From the NCBI GenBank assembly GCA_024233345.1, contig JACKPT010000002.1, forward strand, positions 62,001 through 126,000: 64,000 nucleotides of DNA, given 5' to 3'. This DNA comes from Verrucomicrobiota bacterium. GTDB lineage: Bacteria; Verrucomicrobiota; Kiritimatiellia; CAIVKH01. The notes under the pieces were generated by a model. It was not told the origin of the DNA. It searched no databases and was given only the letters and a program-made list of their open reading frames with translations. Shown piece by piece: positions 44,423 through 53,540 of the stretch (the stretch's first letter is position 1; each line of letters begins with the position of its first letter). The position numbers were made by a program, and so were the translations under genes.

Positions 44423-45810
44423 AACGGATTCTGGTGGTCGATGATGACCGGGGCAGCCGGGAATCCTTGCGTCTGATTTTCGAGCGCGAGTATGAACTGG
44501 AGCTCGCGTCCCAGGCCGATGAGGCCTTGCATCGTCTCGCCGTCAACCCGATCGATCTCATCCTCATGGATGTGGCCATGCCGAAAAAGGATGGGGTGAC
44601 CCTGCTCAAAGAGGTGGCGGAGCTGTATCCCAACACCCCGGTGATTATGATCAGCGCCTCTGCCAATGTGCGCCCGGTGGTGGAGTCGATCAAATCCGGG
44701 GCTTATGATTTCGTCATCAAGCCGTTTGAGGTGGAGGATCTGAGAAGACTGGTCACCCGGGCCCTGAAACACAGTACCCTGCAGCGGTGTGTGCGGGCGA
44801 TGAAAACCGACCTTTCCCGGCAGTTTCCGGTGAATGGACTGATCGGGCAGTCTGCAGCATTTCACGAAGTGCTGGAAAAATCCCGCCGGGCTGCGATGAG
44901 CGATGCCACCGTGATGATCACCGGCGAAAGCGGCACCGGCAAGGAGATGGTAGCCCGGCAGATCCACAATTGGAGCACACGCCAGGAAGAACCATTCGTT
45001 GCGGTCCACTGCGGGGCTTTGCCGGAGACCCTGATGGAAAGCGAACTGTTTGGTCATGAAAAGGGAGCGTTTACCAGTGCCGACCGGCAGAAACCGGGCC
45101 GGTTCGATCTTGCCGGTTCCGGCACCCTGTTCTTTGACGAGGTGGGGGAGATGAGTCTCGCCACCCAGGTCAAGCTCCTGCGGGTGCTACAGGAAAAGGA
45201 ATACATGCGGGTCGGGGGTACCAGTATGATTCGTACCAATGCCCGCATTCTTGGTGCCACCAACCGGGATCTCGCTGCGGAAATGAGGGAGGGCCGGTTT
45301 CGGGAAGATCTCTACTACCGCCTGAATGTGGTGCCGATTCATATACCGGCACTACGGGAGCGACCCGAGGACATCCCCCTGCTTGCCGATTTCTTTTTGA
45401 CCTTTTTCCGCGAGAGTATGGGGGCCATCTCCCGGGAATTCGCCCCCGGGGCGATGGACGCGCTCAGTGAGTATGCCTGGCCCGGCAACATCCGCGAGTT
45501 GCGGAACGTGATTGAGCGGACCCTGGTGCTGCACGGTCATCACAGGGTCATCAACCGGCAGGCCCTGCCACACGAATTTCAAACACCGGCGACTGGAACC
45601 CCGCTCGAACCGAGGACAGAAAAAACCAACCTCGCCGAAGCGGTAGACCACTTCGAGCGGGAGCTGGTGCTGGATGCGCTGAAAAAGTCCCAGGGGGTCC
45701 AGACCAAGGCCGCACAATTGCTCGGTACCACCCGCCGGATCCTCAAATACAAGATGGATAAGCTCGGAATTTCCCCCACCTATCCGGATGGGGTGGCCCG
45801 GGACTTGTAA
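44419..45810 (+). CDS. NtrC-family sigma-54-dependent response regulator
   Basis: This activator opens sigma-54 promoters when phosphorylated. The 463 residues comprise a receiver domain (phospho-acceptor Asp51 in LILMDVAMPKKDG), an AAA+ domain with Walker A GESGTGKE (about residue 170) and Walker B GTLFFDEVGEM, and a Fis-type helix-turn-helix (AAQLLGTTRRILKYKMDKLG). The sigma-54 contact loop reads GAFTSA (residues 216-221) where GAFTGA is the consensus. The start overlaps the preceding kinase by 4 bases. A plausible target is the sigma-54-like promoter of the fadL-like gene upstream. Confidence 0.95.
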   Translation: MKRILVVDDDRGSRESLRLIFEREYELELASQADEALHRLAVNPIDLILMDVAMPKKDGVTLLKEVAELYPNTPVIMISASANVRPVVESIKSGAYDFVIKPFEVEDLRRLVTRALKHSTLQRCVRAMKTDLSRQFPVNGLIGQSAAFHEVLEKSRRAAMSDATVMITGESGTGKEMVARQIHNWSTRQEEPFVAVHCGALPETLMESELFGHEKGAFTSADRQKPGRFDLAGSGTLFFDEVGEMSLATQVKLLRVLQEKEYMRVGGTSMIRTNARILGATNRDLAAEMREGRFREDLYYRLNVVPIHIPALRERPEDIPLLADFFLTFFRESMGAISREFAPGAMDALSEYAWPGNIRELRNVIERTLVLHGHHRVINRQALPHEFQTPATGTPLEPRTEKTNLAEAVDHFERELVLDALKKSQGVQTKAAQLLGTTRRILKYKMDKLGISPTYPDGVARDL

Positions 45811-45818
45811 GGCGAGGG

Positions 45819-46367
45819 TCAGGCCCGTCCAGTCGCGGGGGTGAACTTAAGCACCGTGGCTTTTTGTTCCGGGGTCATGTTGACCTCCATGTACTGCCGG
45901 ACTTCGGCCAGGCTGTCCGAAGGCGAAAGTCCTTCCACGACTTGGAGAATACAGCAGACGGCAATCGATGTCCGTCCCACCCCGGCATGACAGTGAATCG
46001 CGATATTGTGCCGGGCCAGTCCGGCCACCGCGTGCAGAACAAAATCCCGCATCATGACCATCTCCGGAGCCTGTAGGTCCTGAAAAGGATATTGCCGGTA
46101 GGTTGCGCCAATCCGCTTGTACTCGGCTTTGAGGTCCCGGCGAGTCTTCCGTTGGATTTCATCATCATCGGTGAGAATAAACACTTCGCGCACATGATGG
46201 CTTTTGTAGGAGTGAATCAGCCGGTTCCCTTTGTCATAGGCCCCAAATGGCATTGGACTCACGAAAAGATCCCCCCGGGTCGAAGTGGGTACATGCCGGA
46301 AGATGCCCGCTTCCGGATGAGGGGCCAGTTGGTCGAGCACATACCTGATTCTGGTTGCCACGGTCAT
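45819..46367 (-). CDS. dual-specificity-type protein tyrosine phosphatase
   Basis: This 182-residue protein has the CX5R signature in NIAIHCHAGVGRTSIAVCCI (Cys126, Arg132), with a likely general acid Asp97 in YPFQDLQAPE. That matches compact dual-specificity or atypical phosphatases, which may act on phosphoproteins, inositol phosphates or other phosphate esters. It is cytoplasmic, with no signal peptide. It converges with the NtrC-type gene, 8 bases apart, and lies downstream of an unrecognised membrane-protein gene on the same strand. Confidence 0.85.
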   Translation of the reverse strand: MTVATRIRYVLDQLAPHPEAGIFRHVPTSTRGDLFVSPMPFGAYDKGNRLIHSYKSHHVREVFILTDDDEIQRKTRRDLKAEYKRIGATYRQYPFQDLQAPEMVMMRDFVLHAVAGLARHNIAIHCHAGVGRTSIAVCCILQVVEGLSPSDSLAEVRQYMEVNMTPEQKATVLKFTPATGRA

Positions 46368-46457
46368 GGGGTGGAATCATTGGTCATTTCTCTGGATTCT
46401 GGCAAGCAGGATTCCATGGATCCCATTTTTCGGAGCCCGGGCTCGGGTGCTTCGGAA

Positions 46458-47633
46458 TCAGGTGTACTCCCGAAGACCCCACTGGCGGGTGATGGCTGGG
46501 CAGTCCTTGCGGTTGATTCTGACCTTCAGGGCGGTCGGGGTTTCCGCAGGTATGTGGAGAAGGGGTCCGAGCAGGTCGCGGGAGAATGTGGCTTCGGCGA
46601 TAGAGCGGTCGGGGATGGGTTCCTCGCGCGTCCGGCCGAGCCATGGATCAAATCGAAGTACGGTGTCATGATCTCGCTTGATGAGTCGGCATTTGGCGTA
46701 TTTTCGGATGGTGCCGACCGCACGGAGGGGAAAGACCACCGGGGCGGGGTCGGCGGGCGGGGGCGTGGGTTCACCCGTGTGAAACGCAGCTCCGACTTTG
46801 TAGGCGATCGGATACAGGAGTACATGGCGGTAGTAAATCACCCGGCGGTGAGCCCAGCGAAACAGCAGGGCGCAGAGGACAAACAGGAGAAGGTTCGCGG
46901 CCATGGCGGCGAAGGGATGGAACACATAGAGACTGACCAGGACAAGGCACATCAGCTTGTTTGCCGCTTCGAAGATCGCGTCGATCAGGGGAACCGGGGT
47001 CAGGAAGATCAGGCACTCGAAGAAGAACCGAACGGTTTGGATGACGATGAAGTTCAGGAAGCCTGCGGCCATGAGTAGAAGTTCGGTGGTATGACCGCCA
47101 ATTCCCGCAGTCAGAAAGGTGGTGGTGGTCGCTGCGGTACCGGTGGAGGTTCCGGTTTGCTGGAGCAGTATCAACAGGATGAAGCCGGCATAGGTCTCCA
47201 GAAAATCAGCCAGTTGAGCGATCGGTTTACTGACTTTGGTCAGGCGGGGGAGGGAGGTAAACAGGGTCAGGAAGAGGAGACCGGCCAGGACACCGGGATG
47301 GGTCAACATGGGGTGGCCGGAGAGGAGTGGGTGCTGGGGTAGCAGGCCTTTCTCCATGAGCAGGGATGCTCCGGACAGACAGGCAAGTCCGAAAAAAGGG
47401 GAAAGGGCCACCGGGGCCATCGGGCCGAGGTAGTCGGCAAGGGACAGGGTCTCGACCAGATGATGCCCTCGCATGACCTCGGCCTCGAGTCCCTTGAACT
47501 CACCCTCGGTTGCGCCGATGGATCGGGCAGTCAGGATCAGGCAGAACCCGACCAGCATACTTCCTTTGCCGAATATTCCCATGTCGGTCATCATCAGGCT
47601 TCTCTGGCGCGTGATCAAGCGGAAGTCTGGCAT
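46458..47633 (-). CDS. polytopic membrane protein of unknown function
   Basis: I do not recognise this 391-residue protein. It has about six or seven hydrophobic segments in its first 270 residues, including a Thr-rich helix junction (GTSTGTAATTTTFLTAGIGG), and a C-terminal soluble region of about 110 residues with many basic and proline residues. I prefer the ATG at 47633, with GAAGAG 9 bases before it, over the ATG at 47642. The neighbouring phosphatase gene lies 90 bases downstream on the same strand, so they may be co-expressed. Confidence 0.7.
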   Translation of the reverse strand: MPDFRLITRQRSLMMTDMGIFGKGSMLVGFCLILTARSIGATEGEFKGLEAEVMRGHHLVETLSLADYLGPMAPVALSPFFGLACLSGASLLMEKGLLPQHPLLSGHPMLTHPGVLAGLLFLTLFTSLPRLTKVSKPIAQLADFLETYAGFILLILLQQTGTSTGTAATTTTFLTAGIGGHTTELLLMAAGFLNFIVIQTVRFFFECLIFLTPVPLIDAIFEAANKLMCLVLVSLYVFHPFAAMAANLLLFVLCALLFRWAHRRVIYYRHVLLYPIAYKVGAAFHTGEPTPPPADPAPVVFPLRAVGTIRKYAKCRLIKRDHDTVLRFDPWLGRTREEPIPDRSIAEATFSRDLLGPLLHIPAETPTALKVRINRKDCPAITRQWGLREYT

Positions 47634-47746
47634 TGAAATCATCTCTTCAGTGTTTACGATGTCGGGGCAATGGAGATGACCCTACGATCAGACCGCTTTC
47701 GACCTTCTTTCGATAAAAATCGGACCCGGCCCGCGGTGGAGGTTGC

Positions 47747-50056
47747 GTGAACCCCCAAATCCTGGTGCTGGGAATGCATCGTTCGGGGACTTCGGCTACC
47801 GCCGGTCTGCTGGAGCGTATGGGGGCTTACTTTGGGCCCCAGGATCAGGCCATGCCGCCCAGGGATGTCAATCCCAAGGGATTTCACGAGCGGATGGATG
47901 TTGCACTGCTCAACGACCGTATCCTTGCCCATGGGGAGAGCACGTGGATCGATTGCGCCGGGTTTGATCTGAACCGGTGTGCTCCGGCCTTTCTTGAGCG
48001 GATGGATGGTGAGATTCGTCGGGTGATTGAGGAATTGGATCAAGGGGGGGCGTGGTATCTGAAGGATCCGCGCTTATGTCTGACCCTGCCGCGATGGCTT
48101 CGCCAGCTCGCCCGCCCGCTGGCGATCCTTGTGGTTCGGAATCCGCTCCAGATCGCCCGCTCGCTGGAAAGGCGCAAGGACGGCCCGATCCAGGTTGGAT
48201 TAGCGCTTTGGGAGCTCTATACCCGGAGTATCTTCCGGTCATTGGCGGACTGCCCCCGGCTTTTTTTGTCGTATGACCGATTGTTGTCTGATCCCCGGGC
48301 GGTCATGGATGGATTGATGGATGGCATGACATCGCTGGGGTTTTCCGGGCTTTCGCCCTGTCCCGACCCCGAATCCTGGCTGGATCAGGAGATGGCACAT
48401 CACACCGATGACGAGGAGGCATTTCGGGACTATGCAAATCCGGCTCAAATCCGACTCTACACGTATCTGCAGAGCGAGGGGCAGGCAGGGACTTGGCAGG
48501 AACCGGTTTCCCGGCCTGCGCTTGATGCCCTCGAATATCATGCCACCTACATGATTGAGGAGCGGACAAAGCTGTATGATCTTATCCAGTCCCTCTCCCC
48601 GGATGCTGCACACCTGCAGGAGTTACGGCGTGAGCTGGCAGGGGATCCTGCGGCGGGCACCCTGACATCCCAGGCCTTGATTGCGTACCGGAATGGGATT
48701 CATGCGGCCTTGGACTCCATGCGCTGGCGAGGGGTATCGGCAGTGGTGAATACCGCTTGGCGGATGGCGGGAAAGCCCGAGAAGGTTTTGGAGTCCCGGT
48801 GGTTGATGGAACGGTCGGACCAACTGTTGCAACACCATTCCGCACTTGAGTGTGCGGCCTTCCGGCCCACTGTGAATGCTCCACTGATACCGCCTCCTGC
48901 GGAAGGACGGGAGCTCTTACTTACGGAGTTGGGGAGCCGGTGTAGCGGTGATGAAGCCCTGTATGTGGCGGCCATCCGCCGCCTGGTGGAGGCGGGGTGG
49001 GCGGTGACTGCCTGGTGCCGCGTGCCGATGATGGATACCGTGCGGGCAGCGGTCCTGCCGGTAACCCTGATGACCGACCTGTTCATGGGCGCGTATGAAG
49101 CCAGTTCATCCTTGGATGAGCTGGCTGGCCGGGTGCGCGATCAGGAACCCTTCCTGCATTCCGTGCTGGTGAGTACGCTCACCCGGATGGATGCCGTGGC
49201 CATCGCCCCGGGAGGGAGATTCCTCGATGAGTATGCCCTGGCGCGGAAGATGGTGGTCGCGGCAGTTGCGGTGGAGCAGGGGGTTCCTGTGGTCCAGTTG
49301 CCCCAGAGTTTCGGACCGGTTGAGGCCATGGCCCGGCGCGGGCTGTTGACCGATCTGTTGCGGCATAGCCGCTGTGTCGCCGTCCGTGATGATTTCAGCC
49401 ATGCGTTTGCTTCCGAGGCATTGTCCGAGCCGGCTGATCGGCTGGTGCGCTCCCGCGATTTGATTTTTGCCGAGGATTATCCCCGGTCCGGTGCAGGCCC
49501 CACGTACCGGTTGGGTGTCAACCTGCGGGTTGGCTTCAATGGCCATGTGACCGAGGAGGCGTTGTTTGCGTTTCTGGACCGGATGACCGCGAAGATTCCA
49601 CCCGGTGCCATCGCGGTGTTGACAACCACCCATGATCTGCCCCCCGAGTGGACGGTCCGGCTTCGGGCGGGCGGGCTTGCGGTTTTTCCTGAGGTGATCA
49701 GGTACCCGTCCTACCTCGACTTGATCGGGCGGTGTGATGTCCATGTTACCGATAGTTTTCATGGGTGGATCTTCGCGATGCAGGCTGACCGCCCGTGTGC
49801 GGTGCTTCAGCCGGACTTTCGGTCATGGAAACTGCAGGGCACACTGGCGGGCGTTGCACCCGGATCGATTCCGGTCGGACGGGGATTGATCGGAGCCGAT
49901 GATGTGGAGGGGTTGGTGGAGGAGGTGCAGTCTTTGTTCGATTCCCCGGATGCACGGCTTCGTATACAGCGGGAGATTCTCCAGCAAGGTCGGGAACTGG
50001 CACAGATCGGATGGGAGCAGGTACTGCCGTTCCTGCCCAAGGTGAAAGGAAGCTGA
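47747..50056 (+). CDS. sulfotransferase / polysaccharide pyruvyltransferase-like fusion protein
   Basis: The 769-residue protein joins two enzyme types. The N-terminal third (about residues 1-290) is a sulfotransferase-family domain with the PAPS 5'-phosphosulfate loop LVLGMHRSGTSATAGLLERM and a second-site region around WYLKDPRLCLTLPRW and LVVRNPLQIARSL. From about residue 380 it resembles polysaccharide pyruvyltransferases: AIAPGGRFLDEY, GVPVVQLPQSFGPVEA and HVTDSFHGWIFAMQADRPCAVL. Such enzymes decorate capsule or cell-wall glycans. It starts at a GTG and is followed after 8 bases by a glycosyltransferase gene. Both domain calls are by motif; the second is the weaker. Confidence 0.78.
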   Translation: MNPQILVLGMHRSGTSATAGLLERMGAYFGPQDQAMPPRDVNPKGFHERMDVALLNDRILAHGESTWIDCAGFDLNRCAPAFLERMDGEIRRVIEELDQGGAWYLKDPRLCLTLPRWLRQLARPLAILVVRNPLQIARSLERRKDGPIQVGLALWELYTRSIFRSLADCPRLFLSYDRLLSDPRAVMDGLMDGMTSLGFSGLSPCPDPESWLDQEMAHHTDDEEAFRDYANPAQIRLYTYLQSEGQAGTWQEPVSRPALDALEYHATYMIEERTKLYDLIQSLSPDAAHLQELRRELAGDPAAGTLTSQALIAYRNGIHAALDSMRWRGVSAVVNTAWRMAGKPEKVLESRWLMERSDQLLQHHSALECAAFRPTVNAPLIPPPAEGRELLLTELGSRCSGDEALYVAAIRRLVEAGWAVTAWCRVPMMDTVRAAVLPVTLMTDLFMGAYEASSSLDELAGRVRDQEPFLHSVLVSTLTRMDAVAIAPGGRFLDEYALARKMVVAAVAVEQGVPVVQLPQSFGPVEAMARRGLLTDLLRHSRCVAVRDDFSHAFASEALSEPADRLVRSRDLIFAEDYPRSGAGPTYRLGVNLRVGFNGHVTEEALFAFLDRMTAKIPPGAIAVLTTTHDLPPEWTVRLRAGGLAVFPEVIRYPSYLDLIGRCDVHVTDSFHGWIFAMQADRPCAVLQPDFRSWKLQGTLAGVAPGSIPVGRGLIGADDVEGLVEEVQSLFDSPDARLRIQREILQQGRELAQIGWEQVLPFLPKVKGS

Positions 50057-50064
50057 CGAAACGG

Positions 50065-50928
50065 ATGCCTGACGTACTGGCCATACTCTCGGTGCATGAT
50101 GAAGTCCGGTTTATCCGGCTGCAGCTTGAACACCTGGCTAGCCAGGGGGTGGAAACCTTTGTCCTGTGTGACCGAAGTCCGGAACCGGTGTTGGAGGTGA
50201 TCGAGTCCTTTCGCGGGAGAGGAGTCATTGGGTCGCGTCTCTATCCCCCCCGTGACTTCTATGACTGGGAGGGAATTCTACGGGAGAAGCAAAACATTGC
50301 CGCCTCCCACCCCCATGACTGGATTCTGATCGGCGATGTCGATGAATTTAGGATGTCGGAAAAGCCCGGGGAGACCCTGGCCGAAACCGTGGTCCGGGTC
50401 GATGCGGCGGGATACAATGCGATCAACTTTGTCGAGTATGTCTTTGTGCCCACGCGCGAGCATCCGGATCATGACCATCCGGATTTTCTCCGCTCCATGC
50501 GGTCCTACTATGCGTTCATGCCGCATCCCCAGCACCGGCGCACCCTGTTCAAAAAGACAGGACATGCCTTTGAGTTTGTCCATACGGGAGGCCATCGTGT
50601 GGACTTTGTGGGGCTCCGGGTTTATCCTGAGAATCTGCCCATGCGGCATTACTTGTATTTGAGTCCAGCCCACTTTGAAGAGAAGTATCATGCCAGAATT
50701 CATAGCCAGCGGGAAATGGAGCGGGGTTGGCATGGTTGGCGGGCGGCGGGGGAGCGGGCCCGTGTCTCGCTGCCCTCCGAGGCGGAGATGAAGCAGTATG
50801 ATCCGGAAGCGCCATGGGGTCTGGAGGATGCCAACCCCCGCACTGAGCATTTGGTCACGGTGCAGTCAGCCCCGCCTGGTAGGTGGTGGAGTCGCTGGTT
50901 CGGGAAAGGGAACAGAGCGATCACATGA
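50065..50928 (+). CDS. family 2-type glycosyltransferase
   Basis: The 287-residue protein has the GT-A features VLAILSVHDEVRFIRLQLEH at the start and a DxD-type metal motif in WILIGDVDEFRM (about residue 94), followed by a NFVEYVFVP region. This resembles the Glyco_tranf_2_4 group, which tends to work on surface glycans. The ATG at 50065 has AAAGGAAG upstream and lies 8 bases after the sulfotransferase/pyruvyltransferase gene. The next gene overlaps its stop by 4 bases. Confidence 0.83.
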   Translation: MPDVLAILSVHDEVRFIRLQLEHLASQGVETFVLCDRSPEPVLEVIESFRGRGVIGSRLYPPRDFYDWEGILREKQNIAASHPHDWILIGDVDEFRMSEKPGETLAETVVRVDAAGYNAINFVEYVFVPTREHPDHDHPDFLRSMRSYYAFMPHPQHRRTLFKKTGHAFEFVHTGGHRVDFVGLRVYPENLPMRHYLYLSPAHFEEKYHARIHSQREMERGWHGWRAAGERARVSLPSEAEMKQYDPEAPWGLEDANPRTEHLVTVQSAPPGRWWSRWFGKGNRAIT

Positions 50929-51380
50929 TCCGCCGGTTGGTCATCCTGATGGCGCTGGCCCTGCTGGTCGGTTGCTGCCTCCGGGATGTTCGCTGGAGCG
51001 GGGTGCGTCCGCCCCGGGGCACCAAACCGACAGTGGTTCGACTGGAAACCACTGGTTACTGTCCCTGCCAACAATGCTGTGGATGGAAACGCAATTGGTA
51101 CGGGAAACCCGTGTATGCCTACGGCCCCCGCAAAGGCCAGCGCAAGCAGGTGGGCATTACCGCCAGTGGGCTACCGGCCAAGCATGGCACCATCGCTGCC
51201 GATACCTCGGTCTTTCCGTTCGGCACGGTGATGTATGTGCCCGGCTATGGGTATGGTGTAGTGGAGGACCGGGGTGGAGAGATCAAGGGACGGCACATTG
51301 ACCTGTATTTTACCCATCATGACACGGCAATGAAATGGGGCCGGAAGTCGAAAGAAGTGAAGGTGTGGCCGGCCAAGTGA
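50925..51380 (+). CDS. 3D-domain lipoprotein
   Basis: The 151-residue protein starts with a lipoprotein signal (MIRRLVILMALALLVGC, Cys17 or Cys18 as the lipidated residue). It carries a 3D domain (about 75-140), named for three conserved aspartates: GTIAADTSVFPFGTVMYVPG, VEDRGG and HIDLYF are all present. 3D domains share the fold of MltA/RlpA-type murein-active proteins. A cysteine-rich stretch (GYCPCQQCCGW) precedes it. The ATG overlaps the glycosyltransferase stop. The likely location is the periplasm, acting on or near peptidoglycan. Confidence 0.87.
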   Translation: MIRRLVILMALALLVGCCLRDVRWSGVRPPRGTKPTVVRLETTGYCPCQQCCGWKRNWYGKPVYAYGPRKGQRKQVGITASGLPAKHGTIAADTSVFPFGTVMYVPGYGYGVVEDRGGEIKGRHIDLYFTHHDTAMKWGRKSKEVKVWPAK

Positions 51381-51389
51381 GCGCAGGGA

Positions 51390-51430
51390 AAACCAGAAAC
51401 CTGACCCCCGACAGCTGAAACCAGAAACCT
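51390..51430. repeat. short direct repeat at the 3D-lipoprotein/hflC junction
   Basis: AAACCAGAAACCT occurs at 51390-51402 and 51418-51430 (period 28); the second copy runs into the hflC stop codon. Confidence 0.45.
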
Positions 51431-52391
51431 ACTCCCGTTTGCCGTCCATGGACTTCAGGAAATGGAACAAGTCGCTGTCGGTGGACAGGAGCAGGGTGGT
51501 CTGGTTGTCGAGAATACTCTCGTAGGTTTCCAGTGATTTGGTGAATTCGTACAGGGCGACCGCTTCCGGATTCTGGTTATAGGCAGAGGCATAAATTTCC
51601 GTGGCTTCGGCATCCGCCTTCCCCCGGATCGTCTGCACTTCGCGATAGGCGATCGATTCGATCTGCCGGAGTTCCCGCTCTTTCTTTCCGATGATCTTGG
51701 CGGCTTCCCCGGCCCCCTCGGATCGGAACCGTTCGGCGATTTGCTGGCGCTCGCTGATCATGCGTTCATAGATCTTCCGGCGCACGCTGTCATTGTAGTT
51801 GATGCGTTTGAAGCGGACATCCAGCAGCTCGATCCCGAACTCCTTGAGCTTTTCCGCCGCGGCCAGGCGGATTTCCTCTTCGATGATCTTGCGGCCTTTG
51901 CGAATCGGGAGAAGCTTGCCCACGGACAGGTTGGCCTCGATCAAAGCATCGTCACGGAGGGGCACCCGATCTTCCGTACTGCGAATGATCTCGATCAGCT
52001 CGTGCTTGGCCACCGCGGACCGGGTTTCACTGCCGAGAATATCCTCCAGTCGCGACTGGGCACTCCGCTCATCCCGCAAGCGCAGGAAGTAGGTGAGGGG
52101 GTCCCGAATCCGCCAGCGCCCGAAGGTGTCCACCGAAATATACAGTTTGTCCTTGGTGGGCATGTCATTCGGTCTTCCATCCCACTCGAGAATCCGTTTT
52201 TCAATCCGGTTTACCTTCTGGATGAAGGGGATTTTGAAGTGCAGGCCCGCTTCGGTGACCGGGTCTCCGACCGGACGGCCGAACTGGGTGATCAACACCT
52301 GTTCGGTTTCCGGGACCGTGTACAGGGCCTGAAACAAAGGAATGGCCAGCAGTATCGCGGCGACTCCGAGCATGGAAAGCGCTTTGTTCAT
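51429..52391 (-). CDS. hflC: HflC membrane protein (SPFH family)
   Basis: HflC and HflK form a large cage around the FtsH protease in the inner membrane and modulate its activity. The 320-residue protein has one N-terminal membrane anchor (about residues 5-22), the SPFH/band-7 domain (VPETEQVLITQFGRPVGDPV, then WRIRDPLTYFLRL), and a long coiled coil rich in ERMISERQQIAERF-type repeats. Its ATG overlaps the hflK stop by 4 bases. Confidence 0.93.
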   Translation of the reverse strand: MNKALSMLGVAAILLAIPLFQALYTVPETEQVLITQFGRPVGDPVTEAGLHFKIPFIQKVNRIEKRILEWDGRPNDMPTKDKLYISVDTFGRWRIRDPLTYFLRLRDERSAQSRLEDILGSETRSAVAKHELIEIIRSTEDRVPLRDDALIEANLSVGKLLPIRKGRKIIEEEIRLAAAEKLKEFGIELLDVRFKRINYNDSVRRKIYERMISERQQIAERFRSEGAGEAAKIIGKKERELRQIESIAYREVQTIRGKADAEATEIYASAYNQNPEAVALYEFTKSLETYESILDNQTTLLLSTDSDLFHFLKSMDGKRE

Positions 52392-53380
52392 CGCACGGGT
52401 ACCTCCGCGGTCGCCGGGGATAAGTGAAGCAACGGCAGCATCTGCTTGAGATCATTGTCCACTACGACCTTGGTGCGGATGCGGGGCAACACCCGCTCCA
52501 TGGTTTCGAGATAAATCCGCTGTCGGGTCACTTCGGGCGCCTTGGTGAATTCGGCGAGCAGGGCATTGAATTTGGCCACATCGCCCTCGGCCTCATTGAC
52601 CCGCATCATCGCGTAGCCCTCGGCGGCCTGGATTTTCTGGTCGGCCTCGCCGCGTGCCCGGGGCACTGCCTTGTTGTATTCCCCGTTCGCGATGTTGATG
52701 GACCGCTCCCGCTCCTGTTGAGCCTGGTTCACTTCATCAAACGACGCCTGGACCGGCTTGGGCGGGTTGACATCCTTGAGTTGTACCTGGTCAATGCTCA
52801 ATCCCATCCCGTAACGGTTGACCAGATCCTGCATGCGGGTCAGCGCTTCCATTTCGATTTCCTGTCGTCCGATGGTCAGGACTTCATCCACCGTGCGATC
52901 TCCAACCACTTCTCGCATGACCGACTCGGACACATTGCGGAGGGTTTCTCCGGGGTGGCGTACCTTGAACAGGTATTCGAGCGGGTCGCGAATCCGGTAC
53001 TGGATCACCCATTCGACCAGGGCCGAATTGAGATCACCGGTGACCATGGTGGTTTCCAGTGGCCACTGACTGGAAGGGCTGGTCTGGGTGGGGTTGGTAT
53101 TCCCCTGGGTGCCGAACCCAAACTCCTGCTTCAATTGACGGCGAACCGGTACCAGAATGACCTCATCGATCCCAAAGGGCAGTTTAAACCGTAGTCCGGG
53201 TTGAACCTGGGTATGAATACGACCGAACCGGAGCACGACTCCGAGCGACTCTGCCGGCACGGTATAGATGCTGGAGGCTGCGGCCAATCCGACAACCAGC
53301 AGGACGGGCACAAACTTGATCCACCCGGGCCGGGAGACGCCTTTGAAGGGATTTTGAAAATCGATGACCACTTCTTTCAT
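52388..53380 (-). CDS. hflK: HflK membrane protein (SPFH family)
   Basis: HflK pairs with HflC in the FtsH-regulating complex. The 330-residue protein has an anchor at about residues 20-40, then VPAESLGVVLRFGRIHTQVQ PGLRFKLPFGIDEV (band-7 start), RIRDPLEYLFKVRHPGETLR and the GRQEIEMEALTRMQDLVNRYGMG segment typical of HflK. A glycine-rich N-terminus as in E. coli HflK is lacking. I use the ATG at 53380; the open frame upstream of it is not convincing. It is transcribed divergently from the next gene. Confidence 0.93.
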   Translation of the reverse strand: MKEVVIDFQNPFKGVSRPGWIKFVPVLLVVGLAAASSIYTVPAESLGVVLRFGRIHTQVQPGLRFKLPFGIDEVILVPVRRQLKQEFGFGTQGNTNPTQTSPSSQWPLETTMVTGDLNSALVEWVIQYRIRDPLEYLFKVRHPGETLRNVSESVMREVVGDRTVDEVLTIGRQEIEMEALTRMQDLVNRYGMGLSIDQVQLKDVNPPKPVQASFDEVNQAQQERERSINIANGEYNKAVPRARGEADQKIQAAEGYAMMRVNEAEGDVAKFNALLAEFTKAPEVTRQRIYLETMERVLPRIRTKVVVDNDLKQMLPLLHLSPATAEVPVR

Positions 53381-53540
53381 AAGGGGCACCCTACCGCTCA
53401 TCGGAGCCGATGCACAAGGATAACCGGCCCGCCATGGCGACTGTCGAATGGGGAATCCGCCGGGAAATCCGCTCACCTTCGGTCCGGGCCTTCCGATTTC
53501 GATTGATTTTTCCGTCCTGCCCCTTATGCATGCGGAGGCC

